DNA from: Merdivicinus sp050943495
GTDB lineage: Bacteria > Bacillota > Clostridia > Oscillospirales > Ruminococcaceae
Length of the DNA stretch: 64,000 nt
Assembly: GCA_050943495.1 (NCBI GenBank)
Contig: JBMNPH010000010.1
Coordinates: 1-64,000, forward strand
Reading direction: 5' to 3'
The stretch's first letter is position 1, and every line of letters starts with the position of its first letter. Under the pieces are notes generated by a model, which ran no database searches, had not been told where the DNA came from, and saw only the letters and a list, made by a program, of their open reading frames with translations. The translations under genes and the position numbers were made by a program. Of the stretch, positions 33,111 to 40,974 are shown in pieces.

Positions 33111-34457
33111 ATGAATTACGAAGTATTTCAGGAGGCTGTTATTCAGGCGGCAAAGGCACATGGTCTAGCAGATTATGAACTGTATTCCAGAGAAGAGGAA
33201 AGCATTTCCATATCGGCACATCAGCGGGAAATCCACCGTTTTTCAAGTAATGTTGCGGGGGGTGTCTGCTTCCGCTGCATCGTAGACGGAAAGATGGGGT
33301 ACGCTTCTACCGAACTGCTGAATGAAGAGCAGGCAAAAACAATTGTCGTTCGCGCAATCGAAAATGCCCGCACCATCGAAAATACCGATCCGGTATTCCT
33401 GCATGAGGCAGGCGATTCCTATCAAAAAACAGCGGATCAGGATCTGGCGCTTCCGACAGCGGAAAGCATTATACCGTTTGTACTGGACTGCCAATCCAAA
33501 GCCTACGATGCAGATCCCCGCGTCTGTGACGGAACCTCCAGCCAGTTTGTGGCGGAACGGGTTACGACCCGTCTAACCAACTCCCGCGGTCTGAATCTGC
33601 ACAATGTCTGCAGTTTTCAGGGCGGAATTGTCGGGGCAGTGCTCGAGCAGGACGGTCAAAAATACAACGCCTACGATTATCGTACCGGAAAGCTAACCGA
33701 AATTAGTCGGCGGGATCTGGTTGAAGATGCTGTCGCCAAGGCAGCGTCCACTATCGGGGCTGAGGTTGCAGAGAGCGGAAAATGTCCCATTGTTCTGGAT
33801 CCGGAAGTTATGGCGGATTTTTTGGCAATTTTCACGCCTGTCTTTTCGGCAGATCAGGCGCAGAAAGGACTTTCTCTGCTGAAAGGGCGCGTCAATGACC
33901 GGGTAGCTGGTGAGGCAGTGACTCTGCTGGATGATCCCTTTTATCCCGGTTGTACCGTACAGACCAGCTTTGATGATGAAGGTGTCGCAACTTTCACCAA
34001 ACCGGTCATCGAAAATGGCGTCCTTAAAACCTTGCTGCATAACCTAAAAACCGCGGCAAAGGATGGAGTTTCCAGCACCGGAAATGGCTACAAAGCAAGC
34101 TATGCCTCCAGCGTATCGGTTGCACCGTACAGTTTCTACCTTCAGTCGGGGAAATTCTCCCGGGAAGAATTGCTGGAAAAAGCCGGAAACGGCATTTATC
34201 TGACCGAAATCAGCGGCGGTCATGCGGGTGCAAACGCGATCACCGGAGATTTTTCGCTGCAAAGTGCAGGATTCCAGATTGAAAACGGAAAAATCACCAA
34301 AGCTTTGCGCGGATTTACCGTGGCAGGTAATTTCTTTGACCTGCTTCAATCCATTACTGCAGTCGGCAGTGACCTTAAATTCGGACTGCCGTCCGGATAC
34401 ACCGTTTACGGATCTCCTTCTGTCCTTGTGACGGAACTTTCCGTAGCCGGAAAATAA
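33111..34457 (+). CDS. pmbA: TldE/PmbA family protein
   Basis: Partner subunit of TldD that shapes the substrate tunnel but lacks the metal-binding HExxxH motif, as is the case here. The protein has 448 residues with the PmbA blocks FSSNVAGGVCFRC at about 44-56, VVLDPEVMADFL-like ILDPEVMADF, and TGDFSLQSAGF-x-I-E-N-G near the C-terminus. AGGAGGG lies before the ATG; the upstream in-frame extension overlaps tldD and is not used. Confidence 0.95.
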   Translation: MNYEVFQEAVIQAAKAHGLADYELYSREEESISISAHQREIHRFSSNVAGGVCFRCIVDGKMGYASTELLNEEQAKTIVVRAIENARTIENTDPVFLHEAGDSYQKTADQDLALPTAESIIPFVLDCQSKAYDADPRVCDGTSSQFVAERVTTRLTNSRGLNLHNVCSFQGGIVGAVLEQDGQKYNAYDYRTGKLTEISRRDLVEDAVAKAASTIGAEVAESGKCPIVLDPEVMADFLAIFTPVFSADQAQKGLSLLKGRVNDRVAGEAVTLLDDPFYPGCTVQTSFDDEGVATFTKPVIENGVLKTLLHNLKTAAKDGVSSTGNGYKASYASSVSVAPYSFYLQSGKFSREELLEKAGNGIYLTEISGGHAGANAITGDFSLQSAGFQIENGKITKALRGFTVAGNFFDLLQSITAVGSDLKFGLPSGYTVYGSPSVLVTELSVAGK

Positions 34458-34466
34458 AGAATTTTC

Positions 34467-34499
34467 TGCCTTCGGCCTCTTTAGCCGGAGGCATTTTGT
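34467..34499 (+). terminator. Probable terminator after pmbA
   Basis: GCCTTCGGC / GCCGGAGGC form a 9-bp stem with a CTCTTTA loop, followed by ATTTTGT. The T run is short. The rest of the 229-bp gap holds only the murA promoter as far as I can see. Confidence 0.6.
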
Positions 34500-34645
34500 A
34501 TGATATGGAATTTTTTGGTAATATGATGGAGAACAAAATCCGAAAACATGTTTGCTTTGTGTTTTTTTCCAGTTTATCATTCAGATTTCCCATCATATTT
34601 TCCAAGAAATATCTAATACACCCCCTTTTATTTTTAAGGAAGTTG

Positions 34646-34654
34646 TGATATACT
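34646..34654 (+). promoter_or_regulatory. Extended -10 promoter of murA
   Basis: TGATATACT, an extended -10 identical to the one before ybaK, with no strong -35. The murA start is about 33 bp downstream. Confidence 0.6.
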
Positions 34655-34686
34655 AGTAATGTTAAAAATGAAAAAGGGGTGTCGCT

Positions 34687-35970
34687 TTGGAAAAGTATGT
34701 CATTAAAGGTGGCAACAAATTACATGGCGAAGTGACCATCAGCGGTGCAAAAAATGCCGCAGTCGCCATTCTGCCTGCTACCGTTCTTTCCGACGAACCA
34801 TGTATAATAGAAAATGTTCCCAATATTAGTGATATTGATATTATTATAAAGATTCTTCTCTCCATGGGTGCTGAAGTCACCATGCTGAATAAATCCACTT
34901 TACGCATTGATCCTCGACGAATTCATACTCCATTGGTTTCCTATGATCTGGCAAAAAATTTGCGTGCCTCCTACTATTTTCTAGGTTCGCTGCTGGGCAA
35001 AATGGGATCAGCGCGGGTATCCATGCCAGGTGGCTGCGATTTAGGCGCACGCCCCATTGATCAGCATTTGAAGGGATTCAATTCTCTCGGTGCACAAAGT
35101 TCGGTTGAGCATGGAATGATCCAAGTCAATTCGGAACATCTGGTGGGAGCCCATATTTATTTTGATATTGTGACCGTTGGTGCAACAATCAATGTTATGC
35201 TCGCGGCTGTAAAAGCGGATGGCTTAACTGTCATTGAAAACGCCGCAAAAGAGCCGCATATTGTCGACCTTGCTAACTTCTTAAACTCGATGGGTGCTGA
35301 CATTATGGGGGCAGGAACCGATGTGATAAAAATCCGCGGAGTTAAATCCCTGCATGGCACTCAGTATTCCATTATTCCTGACCAAATTGAGGCGGGAACT
35401 TTTATGGTCGCAGCAGCGGCAACAGGCGGTAATGTTCTGATTAAAAATGTGATTCCCAAACATTTGGAATCCATTACCGTAAAATTGCAAAAAATTGGCG
35501 TTTATGTAGAAGAATTTGATGATTCCATTCGGGTAATAGGTGGTGGACGGTTAGAAAAAACCAACATCAAAACAATGCCGCATCCAGGATTTCCAACCGA
35601 CATGCAGCCGCAGATTACAACGCTGCTGACTCTTGCTGAGGGAACCAGCATCGTTACCGAAGGAATTTGGGATAATCGGTTCAAATATGTGGACGAACTT
35701 CGCAGAATGGGCGCAGATATTTCCGTAGATGGTAAAGTGGCGGTCGTAGAAGGCGGATGCCACTTAATGGGGGCACCAGTTAAGGCAACAGATCTTCGGG
35801 CAGGAGCTGCCCTGATTATTGCTGGACTAGCTGCCACCGGTGTCACAGAAATTGAAGAAATTCATCATATTGAACGCGGATACGAAGATATTGAAAAGAA
35901 ACTTCGTGCAATCGGTGCGGATATCAAAAAAGTAGGTATTCCTGAAGCTGTTCTTGCACAAGCTCTTTGA
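34687..35970 (+). CDS. murA: UDP-N-acetylglucosamine 1-carboxyvinyltransferase
   Basis: First committed step of peptidoglycan synthesis: adds enolpyruvate from PEP to UDP-GlcNAc. The protein has 427 residues. The active-site Cys, target of fosfomycin, is C117 in GGCDLGARPID, so the enzyme should be fosfomycin sensitive at this residue. N-terminal KGGNKLHGEV-x-I-S-GAKNAA is typical. It starts at TTG with AAGGGG upstream. It opens a run of genes (YycJ-type, rlmH, typA) in the same direction. Firmicutes often have two copies; this may be either. Confidence 0.97.
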   Translation: MEKYVIKGGNKLHGEVTISGAKNAAVAILPATVLSDEPCIIENVPNISDIDIIIKILLSMGAEVTMLNKSTLRIDPRRIHTPLVSYDLAKNLRASYYFLGSLLGKMGSARVSMPGGCDLGARPIDQHLKGFNSLGAQSSVEHGMIQVNSEHLVGAHIYFDIVTVGATINVMLAAVKADGLTVIENAAKEPHIVDLANFLNSMGADIMGAGTDVIKIRGVKSLHGTQYSIIPDQIEAGTFMVAAAATGGNVLIKNVIPKHLESITVKLQKIGVYVEEFDDSIRVIGGGRLEKTNIKTMPHPGFPTDMQPQITTLLTLAEGTSIVTEGIWDNRFKYVDELRRMGADISVDGKVAVVEGGCHLMGAPVKATDLRAGAALIIAGLAATGVTEIEEIHHIERGYEDIEKKLRAIGADIKKVGIPEAVLAQAL

Positions 35971-35998
35971 TCACTACAGTTAGGAGGATACGGACAAC

Positions 35999-36787
35999 TT
36001 GTTTTTCTATAATTTATGCAGTTCGAGCCGGGGAAATTCCAGTTTTCTGGGAGATTTTTCTGGCGGTATCCTCTTTGATGTGGGAATTGGTATCCGCAAC
36101 TTTGCAAAAGCTCTTTCCTATGCAGAAATTGCGCCAGAAAAAATTCAAGCCATATTCGTTAGTCATGAGCATACGGATCATGTGCAGGGTCTGAAGGCAA
36201 TTTCGCATCGATATAATATTCCCATCTACGGTTCTCGCGGAACGCTGGAATCGTTAGTTCAGTCCGGTATATTAACTGGAAATGAACCGATAAATGTGCT
36301 GGATTCCCCTGTGGAAGCCGGCGGTTTTCTTGTAACGCCTTTTGCAACTCCACACGACAGTGCTGAAAGTATCGGATTTCACATTGATTCTCCTGCCGGA
36401 AAATCCATTGCGATCTGCACCGATCTGGGATATGCCAGCGAAACGGTGATGCAGGGAATTTCCGGCTGTGATTTTGTCATGTTAGAGTCGAATTATGACC
36501 GAAAAATGCTGCTCAACGGCGAATATCCCCCCTTCCTGAAACAGCGGGTCAATTCTCGCAGCGGACATCTGTCAAATGAACAATGTGCACAAATGTTGGA
36601 ACAGCTGATTTCCAGCGGTACGACGCAGGCAGTGCTAGCGCATTTAAGTGAGCATAATAATCGACCAGAACTGGCTCATACTTATTCGGCGGACTATCTT
36701 GCACAGCGTGGAATACAAGAAAATATCGATTATCAGATAGATGTCCTTCCCCGGTTTACAGTGGGAAGGAGGTATGAAATTGCATGA
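35999..36787 (+). CDS. MBL-fold hydrolase, YycJ/WalJ type
   Basis: A 262-residue metallo-beta-lactamase-fold protein. The zinc site HEHTDHVQG is at about 56-64, with NSSFLG near 13 and a later ligand in TDLGY near 142. The start CSSSRGNS is typical of YycJ, which in Bacillus lies in the WalRK operon and is linked to cell division and DNA repair. Here no WalRK genes are present; rlmH follows, as in the common yycJ-rlmH arrangement. The start is TTG with AGGAGG 11 nt upstream. Confidence 0.9.
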   Translation: MFFYNLCSSSRGNSSFLGDFSGGILFDVGIGIRNFAKALSYAEIAPEKIQAIFVSHEHTDHVQGLKAISHRYNIPIYGSRGTLESLVQSGILTGNEPINVLDSPVEAGGFLVTPFATPHDSAESIGFHIDSPAGKSIAICTDLGYASETVMQGISGCDFVMLESNYDRKMLLNGEYPPFLKQRVNSRSGHLSNEQCAQMLEQLISSGTTQAVLAHLSEHNNRPELAHTYSADYLAQRGIQENIDYQIDVLPRFTVGRRYEIA

Positions 36788-37266
36788 GAAATGTCCGGAT
36801 TCTCTGTGTCGGCAAACTAAAGGAACGGTATCTGACCGATGCCTGTGCCGAATACCTCAAACGTCTCCAAGCATACTGCCGTCCCGAGGTGATTGAACTG
36901 CCGGAATCCCGGCTGCCAGATCACCCGTCCGCGGCGGAAATCGAAGCCTGCATCCGACGGGAAGGAGAAGAGATTCTCGCAAAAATTCCTAAAGATGCAT
37001 GGGTGGTTCCGATGTGCATTGAGGGAAAAATGCTCTCTTCGGAAGAACTTGCCGCCGAACTGGATCGTGCGGCAGTTGCGGGAAACAGTTCCGCCTGTTT
37101 TATCATCGGCGGTTCGCATGGACTGAGCGAAGCGGTTAAAAATACAAGCAGGCTGCGTCTTTCCATGTCCAAAATGACATTTCCTCATCAGTTGGCACGG
37201 GTCATGCTGCTGGAACAAATTTACCGTGCTTTTTCCATCAATGCCGGAACGAAGTATCATAAATAA
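36784..37266 (+). CDS. rlmH: 23S rRNA pseudouridine-1915 N3-methyltransferase
   Basis: Methylates pseudouridine 1915 in helix 69 of 23S rRNA using S-adenosylmethionine. The 160-residue SPOUT-fold protein has the family blocks VGKLKERYL at about 9-17, CFIIGGSHGLS at about 105-115 for the SAM-binding knot, and the C-terminal LLEQIYRAFSINAGTKYHK, cut before the end as usual. The start ATG overlaps the stop of the upstream gene as ATGA, so translation is probably coupled. Confidence 0.97.
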   Translation: MRNVRILCVGKLKERYLTDACAEYLKRLQAYCRPEVIELPESRLPDHPSAAEIEACIRREGEEILAKIPKDAWVVPMCIEGKMLSSEELAAELDRAAVAGNSSACFIIGGSHGLSEAVKNTSRLRLSMSKMTFPHQLARVMLLEQIYRAFSINAGTKYHK

Positions 37267-37315
37267 CGGCGTATCTCTCGATACGCCGCCAGCTAATAAT
37301 TTAGGAGGAATTTTT

Positions 37316-39142
37316 TTGATTCGCAACGACTTAAGAAATATCGCCATTGTCGCACACGTTGACCACGGCAAAACGACTCTAGTCGATGAAATGCTCAAAC
37401 AGGGCGGCGCTTTCCGTCAGAATCAGGTGGTCGAGGATCGCGTTATGGATTCCAACGATCTGGAACGCGAACGCGGCATTACCATTCTTGCTAAAAACAC
37501 CTCCTGTACCTACAACGGAGTAAAGATCAATATCATTGACACTCCCGGACATGCTGATTTCGGTGGTGAGGTTGAGCGTGTTCTCAAAATGGTTGATGGC
37601 ATTCTGCTGTTAGTGGACGCCTTTGAAGGTCCTATGCCCCAAACCCGTTTTGTCCTGCAGAAGGCAATGGAACTTGGACATAAAATCATTGTAGTCGTCA
37701 ATAAAATTGACCGTCCGGATGCGCGCTGCTACGAAGTGCAGGAAGAGGTCTTGGAACTTCTGCTCGATCTGAACGCTAGCGATGAACAACTGGACAGCCC
37801 GGTAGTCTTCTGTTCCGGACGTGATGGTACCGCTTCTTATGGCCCGGAAATTCCGGGAACAGACCTTAAGCCGCTCTTTGACAAGATTATTGAGCATATT
37901 GATCCGCCGGAAGGCGATCCGGATGGCCCGTTCCAAATGATGGTATCCGCAATCGACTACAACGATTATGTAGGACGGATTGTCATTGGCCGCATTACCC
38001 GCGGTACCGTGAAACAGGGGCAGGAAGTAGCTGTTTGTGACTATCACAACCCGGAAACCCATTATAAAGGAAAAGTTGTTTCTTTGAATGAAATTACCGG
38101 CTTGAAACGCACCCCATGTGAAACCGCTACAGTGGGCGATATTGTTGTCATTTCCGGTATTGAGCAGGCAACGATCGGCGAAACTTTGTGTGCAGTTGGA
38201 TCGGAAGAGCCTCTTGCTTTTTCCAAAATATCTCAACCGACAGTCGAAATGACTTTTTCGGTCAATGATTCGCCATTTGCGGGTCGAGAAGGAAAATTTG
38301 TCACTTCCCGGCAAATTCGTGACCGTCTGTATAAAGAACTTCTCAAAGACGTTTCATTAAAAGTTCGGGATACCGATTCTTCCGATAGTTTTCTGGTGGC
38401 AGGACGCGGTGAAATGCATCTTTCCATCCTAATCGAAACCATGCGCCGCGAAGGATATGAGTTCCAGGTTTCCACCCCGCATGTTCTTTTCAAGGAAATT
38501 GATGGAGTAAAATGCGAGCCGATGGAACGACTGGTCATTGACGTGCCAGAAGAATGTGTCGGTTCCATTATGGAAAAAATGGGGCCCAGAAAAGGTGAAC
38601 TCCAGCATATGACTCCACAAGGGAACCGGATGAAATTGGAATTTATCATTCCGGCGCGCGGATTGTTTGGATATAAAAATGAATTCTTGACCGACACCAA
38701 AGGGGAAGGTATTATGGCTTCCGTATTTGAGGGATACCAGCCTTTCAAAGGGGAGATTCCGCATCGCTCGGTTGGTTCGCTCATTGCATTTGAAACCGGA
38801 ACCGCTGTTACTTACGGCCTTTACAATGCACAGGAACGCGGACAGCTTTTTATCGGCGCAGGTACCGATGTCTACGAGGGAATGATTGTCGGACAGTCTC
38901 CGAAGGGTGAAGATCTGGTTGTCAATGTATGCAAAAAGAAACAGATGACCAATACACGTGCTTCCGGTTCAGATGATGCTCTTCGTCTTATTCCGCCGAA
39001 AGATATGAGTCTGGAACAATGCATTGAGTTCATCGGCGAGGACGAATTAATAGAGGTTACTCCTCAGAATCTTCGTCTGCGTAAGGCTATTCTTGACAAA
39101 TCTCTCCGCATGAAAGCCAAGAGCCGTGCAATGCAAAACTGA
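37316..39142 (+). CDS. typA: Translational GTPase TypA/BipA
   Basis: Ribosome-associated GTPase for 50S assembly and stress growth. The 608-residue protein has G1 AHVDHGKTT at about 11-19, the RGIT switch I at about 55, DTPGHADFGGE at about 79-89 and NKIDRPDAR at about 132-140, followed by domains II, III, V and the BipA-specific C-terminus. The start is TTG, 7 nt after AGGAGG, which gives the family-typical N-terminus IRNDLRNIAIVAH; upstream ATG codons in frame overlap rlmH. A hairpin without a T run (37268-37287) lies between rlmH and typA. Confidence 0.97.
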   Translation: MIRNDLRNIAIVAHVDHGKTTLVDEMLKQGGAFRQNQVVEDRVMDSNDLERERGITILAKNTSCTYNGVKINIIDTPGHADFGGEVERVLKMVDGILLLVDAFEGPMPQTRFVLQKAMELGHKIIVVVNKIDRPDARCYEVQEEVLELLLDLNASDEQLDSPVVFCSGRDGTASYGPEIPGTDLKPLFDKIIEHIDPPEGDPDGPFQMMVSAIDYNDYVGRIVIGRITRGTVKQGQEVAVCDYHNPETHYKGKVVSLNEITGLKRTPCETATVGDIVVISGIEQATIGETLCAVGSEEPLAFSKISQPTVEMTFSVNDSPFAGREGKFVTSRQIRDRLYKELLKDVSLKVRDTDSSDSFLVAGRGEMHLSILIETMRREGYEFQVSTPHVLFKEIDGVKCEPMERLVIDVPEECVGSIMEKMGPRKGELQHMTPQGNRMKLEFIIPARGLFGYKNEFLTDTKGEGIMASVFEGYQPFKGEIPHRSVGSLIAFETGTAVTYGLYNAQERGQLFIGAGTDVYEGMIVGQSPKGEDLVVNVCKKKQMTNTRASGSDDALRLIPPKDMSLEQCIEFIGEDELIEVTPQNLRLRKAILDKSLRMKAKSRAMQN

Positions 39143-39154
39143 TTTAAATATTGG

Positions 39155-39191
39155 AAAGTACCGTAGTTCACACGATCTACGGTACTTTTTT
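39155..39191 (+). terminator. Terminator after typA
   Basis: AAAGTACCGTAG / CTACGGTACTTT form a 12-bp stem with a 10-nt loop and a T6 run. It lies between the convergent typA and sigE. Confidence 0.92.
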
Positions 39192-39232
39192 ATAATATTG
39201 AAACATCTCTAAATTATAGTTACTCAATACGA

Positions 39233-39961
39233 TCAAAATTGTTTTTCCATCTCTCCTTTAAGGCGCCGAATAATGCGTTTTTCCAGCCTAGAAATATAGG
39301 ACTGTGAGATACCGATCCGGTCTGCCACCTCCTTCTGGGTCTGTTCGGGTTGTCCGTTCAGTCCGAAACGAAGCTGCATAATCAGCTTTTCTCGGCTATT
39401 CAGGTGTTCGATACAGCGGCAAAGTGCCGATCTCTCTGCCTCATTTTCCATTTCCCGATGAATGGCATCCTCCTCTGTACCCAGAATATCCGACAGCAGC
39501 AATTCGTTGCCATCCCAATCGACATTAAGCGGCTCATCCAGCGAAACTTCCTCCTTCTGGCGGCTAACTTTGCGCAGATGCATCAGAATTTCATTTTCGA
39601 TGCAGCGGGAGGCATATGTAGCAAGTTTGATATTTTTATCAGCGGAAAAAGTATTGACCCCCTTAATCAACCCGATTGTCCCAATGGAAATCAGATCTTC
39701 CAGATTGATGCCGGTGCTCTCAAAACGCCGGGCAATGTAGACAACCAGACGCAGATTGTGGGTAATCAGAATTTCACGTGCCTTCTCCGGTTCGGTCTGG
39801 AGCATCGCAATGGCTTGATTCTCCTCCTCCCGTCCCAGAGGCGGCGGAAGGGACTGCGGGCCGTTTATGTAATCGCAGCGCGGCAGAAGCCCCAATCTTC
39901 GCAGGAGGGAAATCCGCAGCCTGTCTGCTAAATTTTTCCATTTTTTCAGCAAAATAACCAT
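39233..39961 (-). CDS. sigE: Sporulation sigma factor SigE
   Basis: First mother-cell-specific sigma factor of sporulation, made as pro-SigE and activated by SpoIIGA. The 242-residue protein has a basic, membrane-seeking pro-sequence (LLKKWKNLADRLRISLLRRLG) followed by the conserved processing region YINGPQSLPPPLG, region 2 with NLRLVVYIARRFESTG and DLISIGTIGLIKGV, and region 4 with EVADRIGISQSYISRLE. The ATG beginning MVILL is preferred on family length; an in-frame ATG lies 15 codons earlier. The first 188 nt overlap the spoIIGA frame. sigG, often next to sigE, is not present here. Confidence 0.97.
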   Translation of the reverse strand: MVILLKKWKNLADRLRISLLRRLGLLPRCDYINGPQSLPPPLGREEENQAIAMLQTEPEKAREILITHNLRLVVYIARRFESTGINLEDLISIGTIGLIKGVNTFSADKNIKLATYASRCIENEILMHLRKVSRQKEEVSLDEPLNVDWDGNELLLSDILGTEEDAIHREMENEAERSALCRCIEHLNSREKLIMQLRFGLNGQPEQTQKEVADRIGISQSYISRLEKRIIRRLKGEMEKQF

Positions 39962-40841
39962 CCTTTCCTTGCTGAGCGATCTGCTCAAAAATATCATTAC
40001 CGGCAACTGCCTGAAAATCTCCGTGTAAAGGCTGTTCGGAAATCGCCAGCAGAGCGTCCAAATCTACCATTTTCTCGCCGGCTCGGATCCAATCCGGCGA
40101 AAAGGCTGCCAGCATTCCACTGCCATTCACGGTTTCGCATGGGATCAGCTGCATTTTCATTCTGGCAGCCGCAGCAGGGTAACATTTTCCGCAATTCAAC
40201 ATTGTTTCCAGCTGTTCCTCTGTCAAAAGACCTTTCAAAGCTTCTCTTCCGCAGACAATGACCGGCTTGCCGCCGATACTGTGCAGACGGTTTCCACTAT
40301 CATGAAATACTTCCAATATTACCTCTCGACCTCCAAAGCTAATACAAATTTGAGCCGTATTACGGTCGACAGATCCTCTGGACCGAAACCAGACCAGCAG
40401 TTTCGCCGTAATATATGCCAGAATCGTAGAAACTGCCAGTGTCATAGCCGGAATATGGTAATAAACAATCCCGTTGCGAATAATCAGACGGGGCGGCGTC
40501 AGGATTAGCCAGAAGGCAATCATCACCCCGGCAAAAAGGAAATTGGCGGCGAGAAAAAAGGCAAGCCGCTTCACAAAACTTCCCCTTCCGCCAGCTATGG
40601 CTGTAATAACCGCTCCAAGTCCGAGTTTTCCGCATAACAGAAAGAGGAAGGGCATTTCCGGCAGGAAGATAGCCAGTGAGGAAAATCCACCGACCAGAGC
40701 CGCGCAGCCGCGTCTCCAGGTTTTGCATCGTCGCCCGGAAAGTTGTTCCGCAGCCAGCAGCAAAAACCAGGTGACATACAGGTTCAGTCCGATCAGAACA
40801 TCGGCATAAATAACAACGATGAATCTTCCCCCTTTTCCCAA
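39774..40841 (-). CDS. spoIIGA: Sigma-E processing peptidase SpoIIGA
   Basis: Membrane-embedded aspartic protease that cleaves pro-SigE after a signal from the forespore. The N-terminal half has five or so transmembrane helices beginning VVIYADVLIGLNLY. The C-terminal protease domain has the active-site Asp in HDSGNRLHSIGGKPVIV. Two oddities: no ATG/GTG start fits, with AGGGGG best placed for an ATC codon at 40820, while TTG codons at 40841 and 40862 lack a site; and the frame stays open 62 codons into sigE, adding a tail rich in Ala, Pro and Arg. Family members usually end near 300 residues; this would be about 348-355. Confidence 0.85.
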   Translation of the reverse strand: MGKGGRFIVVIYADVLIGLNLYVTWFLLLAAEQLSGRRCKTWRRGCAALVGGFSSLAIFLPEMPFLFLLCGKLGLGAVITAIAGGRGSFVKRLAFFLAANFLFAGVMIAFWLILTPPRLIIRNGIVYYHIPAMTLAVSTILAYITAKLLVWFRSRGSVDRNTAQICISFGGREVILEVFHDSGNRLHSIGGKPVIVCGREALKGLLTEEQLETMLNCGKCYPAAAARMKMQLIPCETVNGSGMLAAFSPDWIRAGEKMVDLDALLAISEQPLHGDFQAVAGNDIFEQIAQQGKDGYFAEKMEKFSRQAADFPPAKIGASAALRLHKRPAVPSAASGTGGGESSHCDAPDRTGEGT

Positions 40842-40876
40842 CCGATTGCAGTGCTTTTGCAAAAGCCTGTATTCTG

Positions 40877-40882
40877 ATTATA
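40877..40882 (-). promoter_or_regulatory. Probable -10 of the spoIIGA-sigE promoter
   Basis: TATAAT on the minus strand, about 30-50 bp before the possible spoIIGA starts. No -35 at 17 bp and no convincing Spo0A box were found, although Spo0A control at an atypical promoter is usual for this operon. Confidence 0.4.
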
Positions 40883-40925
40883 CCGCCGGATTGATGCGAA
40901 AGAGGTCGTTTTCCGGACATCCGTA

Positions 40926-40955
40926 AAAAATAACAGGACGGAAAAACCGTCCTGT
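40926..40955 (-). terminator. Terminator after the GH78 gene
   Basis: Minus-strand ACAGGACGG / CCGTCCTGT stem with a T5 loop, followed by TATTTTTT. Confidence 0.92.
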
Positions 40956-40974
40956 CTGTAAACTCTTATGCAAT

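Noticed and set aside
37268..37287. GGCGTATC / GATACGCC hairpin between rlmH and typA as a terminator
   Set aside because: No T run follows on either strand; it may stabilise the mRNA instead.
40883..40925. Spo0A boxes before spoIIGA
   Set aside because: No site matches TGNCGAA or its complement closely enough.
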